Shown: piece after piece, positions 58,201 to 64,000 of the stretch | Layout: the number at the start of each line of letters is the position of its first letter | How positions within the stretch are numbered: the stretch's first letter is position 1 | Origin: Symsagittifera roscoffensis | Lineage: Eukaryota > Xenacoelomorpha > Acoela > Convolutidae | Direction of reading: 5' to 3' | Length of the DNA stretch: 64,000 nucleotides | Assembly: GCF_963678635.1 (NCBI RefSeq) | Contig: NC_087065.1 | Location: 68,202,956-68,266,955 of the forward strand | The notes under the pieces: model-generated | Told to the model about the DNA's origin: nothing | What the model saw: the letters and a program-made list of their open reading frames with translations, nothing else | Database searches by the model: none | Translations under genes and position numbers: made by a program

Positions 58201-61200
58201 GTGTTCAAACTTGCCTCGATAGACCGGAATTTGCCCGCAAGTATGTTGCGAAAAACCTATTTCGCATACAAAAGTTATTTTTAAGCTATAAAAACATGTA
58301 TATTGTCTGTTGCAGTTCTACAAGCTTTACTGGAGACTTTAAAAACGAGCAACGACCAGGTAAGACTTCGCTTGTGATAGAATGGTAATAGTAGAAAAAT
58401 TTTCACGCCTGTAATGCAACAAGAGAGATATCAACATTTTTTCATCTTTTCAAATGACATTTTGACCAAGTGATGGAACACTGAATTACTTCCTTGAAAT
58501 ATTGTTATTTAGGTGCGGGAACAAGTACAAAATTTGCTGGGTGCTATCACGGATAAATGTACTCCAACGGTAAGTTCCAGTTACCAAATATTTTGTCAAT
58601 TTTCGTACATTTTATTTATAGCTCGACCTCGCATGTAACGATCTTATTTTACTGCGGACTTATTAAAAAAGTTTATATCATATTTTTTTCCACTGAGCTG
58701 GATCATCGATGTGATTAGTATCAGATTCTTTTTCATTTTTAATTATAAAATTTGTTTTAATTTTTCATTTTTTTTTTTTTTTTTGGAATTTGCTTTTTAT
58801 ACCGACCTTAACTGTAAAAAAAAATATTTTGATTTAATACGCAGACATACACCTCCTGAAACGAAAATTTAGCCATATTATCTAGAATTCTGATTTGCAT
58901 TGAAGGCGGTTGCGGACAAAATAGTGGTCAATGGACTCACACACAAAGCGTGGAGGGTGCGAGAGGAAACATTAGTTTGGATCATAAACACCCTTGAACA
59001 GTGAGTAGTACAACAAAAGTGTTCGTTTTTGAGTGACACGTCAACAGGTGGCTGCTCACATTTCGTCGGCTATGTTGCCGCTTCTTTATTTTTGTTATCA
59101 CGCAAATTTACTCTTAATACTGTTTTATAGGTCTTGGTGTTTTGAATTTTGATTTTGTTTCCAGTCATGTTTTTGTTGCATTTTATGGCAGTTTTGAGAG
59201 TTTTGTATTGTTTTTGGCTGTGTTTGGGAAGCGTAGCGTCACTTCTGTCGAAATTTTTCAGCCAACATTTTCTTTTGAAATGGATCTCTGATTTAAAATA
59301 GTTTTCTGAAGATAAAAACCTGCTCTCCATTCCAGATGTTCATCTCAGTGTCAAAAATTTTCTTTCGTGAACGAAGTGTATTTTCACTTATTTTAGTTGG
59401 TCGGATTTAGTTGATGAAAAAATTCTCAGGATTTGAACCCCGTCTCCGCCAAAATGTCAATCATTGAAATTATTAAACGCCATCTGCTAAGCTGTCAACT
59501 AACCCAATTAAGTTTTTTTCTGAAAACCGAAAATCTTGATCTGCGCCTCCTTTTTATACTGTTTTTAAGTGTCTAAGAACGAAGTGAAGACGCTTCTTTA
59601 TGTCGACACTTATTTATGTCGTGTTTTTTTTTCAGGGGACAGCATAAAAGTTGTTCCACCCCATTTTTGCCGACCATCGCAAAAAAGTTTCTTAAGGTAT
59701 TTGCGTCCCCCCCCCCGAATCTGCCCCTGCTCCATATTTTATGTTTTCCAGAACTAGCAGTTATGGTAAATACTTGGAAGCATCAATACTGACAAGTCCT
59801 TGAATTAAATTATTTTCGAAAATAAACTTCAAAAATAGAATCGGTATTGCGGCTATTCTACCGCTTCACTCTTCTGTGATGTTTATAATTATTATGCCTC
59901 TTCCAAACAAAGAGTCAAATTTGTTTGTTACTTCATCAGTTTGAAATGTAGAGTTTTCGCACATAATTTAGATTTTTTTATGACGCCATGTGGGAAAAAT
60001 CTGAGTCTAAATCACATCTTAAGTCAGTCTTTAAAAGAGAATGCGTATAATAGAGGCCTTCAAAATAATAGAGGGCTTCAAAATATAAGTCGGCCAATAA
60101 ATAATAGAGCCTATGCTTAATCTCAGGGGACCTGAAAAGGTCTATCAGTGAAAGAATGTATGGCAGGAATAATCCATGGGATGTGCAATAAATGATATAC
60201 TTCTCAGTTTCGAAGTCGCTCAATCGAAAATATGTCTCAATATGTTCGGTGCAATTCTGAATTACATGCAATTTTAGGGATGGACATCAGTCGCGGATTT
60301 AGAAAGGGCGCCTAGTTATGAGGTATTGGACCCCTCAACCCATTTTAGGCAACCACCACCAATATTTTTCTGATATATACTAATTTTGAGGGGGAGCACG
60401 CGCCAAAAACTGCAATTTTTGTCTGTAACTTCCAAAATGCGCACTAAAACGTTAATTTTGGACCTCTTTGTTTTTTCAATAATTTGAAGCGCAAATTTAT
60501 GTTCAAGTTCGGTCTATTAGGGTTTTATGAGACCTCAGAATGGGAGTTTTGTCAAAAATTTCAGATCCGCGCGTGCTTGAAACGTAAACTTAGGCCATCT
60601 GACCAACAGGAGAGCTTCTTTTTGATATGTTCCAAAACGCAGTTTGTTAGAATTGGAGATTTGCCTGAATCCGGTTCAGGAATCTGGCATTCCGGCAAAT
60701 TTCACAATTAATTCCGGAATCCGGTAAAAAAAAATTCGGAATTTCGTGAACGTTTTTACTATCTCGACCAAAAAACTAACTTTCGAACACATGAATTTTT
60801 GATTCAAAACTGGAATTCCATCATGCAACTAAACCAGTTTTTCCGATAACTCAGGAGTCAATCTGTTCCGTCTAACGGAAATGACGTTGATGCACAAAGC
60901 ACAGTGAGACACAGCTAGCCATACTAAATACATGATTTGTGCAGTTACTCATCAGCACCATAAATGAATTCCGGAATCCTGAATCCGCCAGTTGAAAGTT
61001 CCGGAATTTCCGGTTCCGGAATTCCGGCAAAATCGATTCCAGTGATATCTCTAGTTAAAATAAATATTGATGCAATTTAAGCAGGTGCGAATGAAGAAAT
61101 TTTCAACCATCTGAAATATATTGGTGCCATAAGCTCCAAATTAAAAAATATTTCACCTGCTATCACTAACGGATTGGAAAGGGGGTAATTTACCCACTGA

Positions 61201-63147
61201 CTATCCAAAATGGCGCGCGCCAAAAACACGGTTTTGCTAAAAACTTCAAAAGTATTCAAAAGTATTTTTTGGGATTTTCCAAAATTTGTCTGATTCTTGA
61301 ATTTTGTTCCACATGGTTCTCTCAAGTGTTCTAGGAGAATTGGGAAAATCAATTTAGGCGCAGACGTTTCAATGTGTGATTGTCCATGTGATCATTTTAA
61401 AGAGTTTCTGGTCTGTTAAACATCGGTCTTTTGTGATGTATGATAAGGCTGAAACGTGAGCCACTGTGGCCAAGTGGGTAAGACGCGCGCTTTTTAACAT
61501 GATGTTCGTGTATTGGTATACCAATTCGGTCGCAGTTGGAGGGGTCCTAATGTCATCCGCTTCCTCAAGGTGGGAACAGCTACGGCCAAATAAACGAACC
61601 CCAACTCCCCTCCTCGGCCGTCCGGGGTAATTAAAACAGGATGAAATGTGCATTGTGATCTTAAGTTGTGGTTTCTGTTTAGTCATGGGAAGGAGGGGCT
61701 GCAAGTGAGCAAATTCATATCTCAAGTGTGCCACTTGGTTGTGGACGCCAACGTCGATGTGAGTATACTTATGAGTGAGTTAAAATGAACCCCCGCTTGG
61801 GTGCAACTATTTTAGGGACCCAGTGATTTCTAGGGACCCATCAATCATAGGTGTATCCCTCACTTGTCATGCATTCATAGAAATAAGATAGGTGGGTTTC
61901 TGTAAAAAAAATATAGAAACAATTATTTCTCACGATATCAATTCAATTGAACAATATTTGTGGCACAACAAGTGTTTTTTTTGCCGTAAACCTAATTCGG
62001 CTCACAAATTTTAAATTGAAGATCAGTCCTGTATGATTCGATTATTTAATTTTTTTGTCAAAAAGCTTAGTGTACTAAATAGGCGACTCCTAACATAATG
62101 TTATTTAAAGATGAAATGATTGCTAAATCGTGAATAACTGGATGGAGTTATTTTTCAAAATCTATATTTTAAAAAATATGATTAAGAAGATATTTGATTT
62201 ACTTAGGTGAGAGACCGAGCAGTGCATCTGCTGGTTGAAGTGTACAAACACGTGGGAGACAGACTGCGGATGGATCTGGAGAAGAAGAATCTGCTGCCAG
62301 ATGCCTCCAAGCGAAAGGTCATCTTCCAGAAGTTCGAGGAGGCCAAACAGAATGACCTCATGAAGGTCGCAGCCAGTCCCACCACTCCTCATGATCCAGC
62401 TGCTGAATTGAACGGCGAGGTGAGAATTGAAATTGTGATCGAATTAATGTTTCAAGTTGAAAAAAAATATTTGTTTTGTCATGATAAACCCCATGCTTTC
62501 CTGTAGAGCAAATGAAATTCGATGACAATGATCATTCGAAATTTTAAATCTAGGTTCAAATTGACGTTTTTTCTCAAGTAACAATTTCGAAATAAATGGC
62601 AGCAATTTCAAAGTTAATTGGGGGGTTGTAAGTTTTGGGTCTCTTTGCTTCATAAATCATTAACTTGAGAAAAGGATGTGCAAATTTCAATTCATAATGG
62701 TTCAGAGCACAAGCTTGTTTAAATCAATTAACTGCTGAACGAATCCTTGTGACTACGTACTTGGACTAATAAATAGCTTTTAGTTAGTCTTTTTCAGTTG
62801 ACTGAGTGACTTTTTCTTAACTTTTATGCCGACTTGTCTTTGTGTCGAGTTGACTATTTCTGTTCTGGCTGATATTAACACTGTGTTTCACCCGCTCTCA
62901 GGATGGTTTCTCTGTCATCTCCTTTCCGAGATCCCCAAGCACCCCCCGCAATGCGGCCACAATCGCCGGCCTCACCCGTCCCTCTCGTAATTTATCCCCA
63001 GGTGGCTCCGAAAGCCTCCCAGGGTCGATAGCGCTCTCTAAGTCACCGTCGGCTGAGTCACCGCCGATTCCGGGGACTCTGGTCTTGGGGTCGCCCTCTC
63101 CGAGTTCAGACCAGGGTAGAGTCACTAGCAAGCCCCCTCCTTCTAGG
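55097..63147 (+). CDS. CLASP1: CLASP microtubule plus-end protein, N-terminal part (8 exons, runs off window)
   Basis: Exons 55097-55294, 58165-58240, 58316-58359, 58513-58569, 58906-59000, 61683-61758, 62207-62419 and 62902-63147 join in frame to 335 residues. They follow the first TOG domain of CLASP: DWIQSSNFK then ISLMAIDVFNVLV, VREQVQNLLGAITDKC, GLTHKAWRVREETLVWIINTL, LQVSKFISQVCHLVVDANVD and VRDRAVHLLVEVYKHVGDRLR. The last exon is a Ser/Pro-rich basic linker. CLASPs promote microtubule rescue and bind plus ends through EB proteins. Exon phases are consistent, with no stops in the joined frame. CLASP1 versus CLASP2 cannot be told apart; many invertebrates have a single gene. Confidence 0.88.
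55295..58164 (+). other. CLASP intron 1 (2.87 kb)
   Basis: Non-coding and AT-rich. It hosts the hAT-type MITE at 56170-56619. Nothing else recognisable was found. Confidence 0.7.
56170..56619. mobile_element. hAT-type MITE with 8-bp target duplication
   Basis: 450 bp with terminal inverted repeats CAGGGGCGGATTTAGG (left) and the complement of CAGGGGCGGATCTAGG (right). It is flanked on both sides by CCTCCGAT (56162-56169 and 56620-56627). 8-bp duplications and CAGGGGCGG ends are typical of the hAT superfamily. There is no transposase, so it moved non-autonomously. It holds a run of 18 C at 56571-56588 and the word GCGCGCGCCAAAAA, which recurs in fragments near 60410 and 61212. Confidence 0.85.
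58165..58240 (+). CDS. CLASP1: CLASP exon 2
   Basis: 76 bp, acceptor TTTAG at 58164, donor CAA/GTATGT at 58241. Encodes ISLMAIDVFNVLVFKLASID and on to LPA. Confidence 0.85.
58316..58359 (+). CDS. CLASP1: CLASP exon 3
   Basis: 44 bp, acceptor TTGCAG at 58315, donor CAG/GTAAGA. Encodes LQALLETLKTSNDQ. Confidence 0.85.
58513..58569 (+). CDS. CLASP1: CLASP exon 4
   Basis: 57 bp, acceptor TTTAG at 58512, donor ACG/GTAAGT. Encodes VREQVQNLLGAITDKCTPT. Confidence 0.85.
58906..59000 (+). CDS. CLASP1: CLASP exon 5
   Basis: 95 bp. The acceptor TTGAAG at 58905 has a weak pyrimidine tract. Donor ACA/GTGAGT. Encodes AVADKIVVNGLTHKAWRV and on to WIINTLE. Confidence 0.8.
59395..59760. repeat. MITE/SINE fragments in CLASP intron 5
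   Basis: CAGGATTTGAACCCCGTCTC (59428-59447) looks like the T-arm half of a tRNA, suggesting a SINE remnant. CAGGGGACAG (about 59633) to CTGCCCCTG (about 59728) resembles degenerate ends of the hAT MITE family. Confidence 0.35.
60285..60480. repeat. Fragment related to the hAT MITE family
   Basis: GCGGATTTAGAAAGGGCGCC and AATTTTGAGGGGGAGCACGC resemble the interior of the element at 56170-56619 (ACTTTGAAGGGGAGCGCGCG). The ends are not preserved. Confidence 0.5.
60665..61040. repeat. Inverted-repeat element with TTCCGGAAT words
   Basis: The left edge (GAATCCGGTTCAGGAATCTG, CATTCCGGCAAA) and the complement of the right edge (TTTTGCCGGAATTCCGG, GATTCAGGATTCCGG) share inverted similarity around about 230 bp of spacer. 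It is a likely MITE, but without clear target duplications. Confidence 0.4.
61455..61640. mobile_element. Possible tRNA-derived SINE
   Basis: TGGCCAAGTGGGTAAGACG resembles a tRNA A box. A clear B box is not visible. The downstream part is GC-richer than the intron. It lies in CLASP intron 5, 43 bp before exon 6. Confidence 0.35.
61683..61758 (+). CDS. CLASP1: CLASP exon 6
   Basis: 76 bp, acceptor GTTTAG at 61682, donor GAT/GTGAGT. Encodes HGKEGLQVSKFISQVCHL and VVDANVD. Confidence 0.85.
62207..62419 (+). CDS. CLASP1: CLASP exon 7
   Basis: 213 bp, acceptor CTTAG at 62206, donor GAG/GTGAGA. Encodes VRDRAVHLLVEVYKHVGDR and the end of TOG1, then AASPTTPHDPAAELNGE. Confidence 0.9.
62902..63147 (+). 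CDS. CLASP1: CLASP exon 8 (Ser/Pro-rich linker)
   Basis: 246 bp, acceptor CTCAG at 62901, donor AGG/GTAATT. It encodes a disordered stretch with FPRSPSTPRNAATIAGLTR, SPSAESPPIPG and TSKPPPSR, much more GC-rich than its surroundings. S/T-P sites could be phosphorylated, as in CLASP regulation elsewhere. Confidence 0.8.
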
Positions 63148-63398
63148 GTAATTATGCCGCGGCTGTGTGTTGTTGAATGCCTCTTCTAACCGCCGAATGC
63201 ATCGCACAGTATCTTTTAGGTTTTTTGTGGTAGCTTAAATATGCTTTTTAATTGTAAAAATGTTTACGAAAATCTAGCTTGGATGTTTTAGATGAAGCTA
63301 ATGATATCGCATGCATGCGAAGCAGTACTGAGCATATGAAAAGCATATTTTGACGTATTTACCGTCGCAATTTTGAGTTCATTTTTGACTCATCTCAC

Positions 63399-63660
63399 AT
63401 AAATTAGTGCGCAGCCGAGTTGCCAAATTTTAGTATCTATGTGCTGCTCGAATTCTTTTTCTTTTTGGCAACTAAATAGCATGTTTTATATCCACTTTTT
63501 TGATAGCTTGTGGTTGTTAGACAGTTAGGTGCTATGGCATAAATTAGTGAGCAGCTCAATTTCAGTATCTCTGTATTAATCCAATTCTAATTGGCAAGTA
63601 AATAGCATGTGTTTTATCCGCTTTTTTGGTGGCTGTTTATTAGACAGGTGCCATGGCGCA
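63399..63660. repeat. Diverged tandem duplication in CLASP intron 8
   Basis: 63399-63535 and 63537-63660 share the order CATAAATTAGTG, AGTATCT, TAAATAGCATGT, CTTTTTTG, TTAGACAG and TGCCATGGC or near variants. Confidence 0.6.
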
Positions 63661-63720
63661 GATTTCATAAAACTCAACTTTGGAGGTCGGGACTCGAATC
63701 CCGCTGGAAACGTTTTTTTT
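63649..63720 (+). repeat. tRNA-like SINE fragment
   Basis: GGTCGGGACTCGAATCCCGC looks like a T-arm with an RNA polymerase III B box and is followed by a T run. The 5' half does not fold into a good tRNA, so a SINE is likelier than a tRNA gene. Confidence 0.35.
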
Positions 63721-64000
63721 TTCTGAAAGCTTTTTTTCTTGTTTTCAAATGTCAATGAACGAAGTGTATTAAGTAAACGAAGGGTTTTGCAATCGGGTAC
63801 TAGACCTTTTGCCCTTAAGTAACTTTGTTGTTCACAGGACCTATATCGGGTTTACTTTTTCCTGATGGTTTTTCGGCTTTAGGTTCTCAATTAAGCTCTC
63901 GATTTAATTTCTGAATTGCGAATACCACCTTGATTTCAGTGCATATGTGGTTTTCGTGGATAAGAAATGGGCAGTACTTGACTTTCAGCTGATTGGCTGT

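Noticed and set aside
63649-63720. Functional tRNA gene
   Set aside because: The B-box and T-arm look good, but the 5' half does not form acceptor and D arms.

Overview
The window looks like genomic DNA from an AT-rich invertebrate animal. The host genes are animal-type, with short GT-AG introns: the second-largest RNA polymerase II subunit (RPB2, four exons, 1173 residues), a mitochondrial transcription termination factor of the mTERF4 type, and the N-terminal half of a CLASP microtubule-regulating protein. All three are on the plus strand between 48.4 and 63.1 kb. The phylum cannot be fixed from the sequence.

Layout. 1-16.86 kb is a mosaic array of diverged repeat units (about 3.1 or 4.1-4.2 kb each) carrying decayed minus-strand coding remnants of an unidentified element. 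16.86-17.83 kb is a fragment of a Ty3/Gypsy polyprotein, mostly minus strand, with a fold-back rearrangement. 17.9-18.9 kb is non-coding. 18.9-22.36 kb is a decayed minus-strand LINE (CR1/Jockey-like endonuclease and reverse transcriptase) ending in a (TTC)n tail. 22.36-45.70 kb is a composite Ty3/Gypsy element: one pair of about 880-bp LTRs (about 98% identical by eye) encloses two tandem internal regions. The first is cut off before integrase. The second is full length but carries nonsense and frameshift mutations. 45.70-47.04 kb is an inverted, diverged LTR plus leader of a relative.

The most notable element content lies downstream of integrase in the second copy. One ORF has the sequence pattern of a macro domain of the ADP-ribose glycohydrolase TARG1/OARD1 kind, with a single internal stop. 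A second, intact ORF of 341 codons has no recognisable family and occupies the position where env would normally sit. The Gypsy leader carries a duplicated hairpin with a compensatory base-pair change. The motif TTGTCCGGGGAG recurs in the pol linker and again directly before the 3' LTR.

Host genes. mTERF4 and RPB2 are separated by only 83 bp, with a pyrimidine-rich AG acceptor 8 bp before the RPB2 start. This suggests either a polycistronic, trans-spliced arrangement or very tight packing. The CLASP gene follows 0.5 kb later and runs off the right edge. Its introns hold hAT-type MITEs and tRNA-like SINE fragments.
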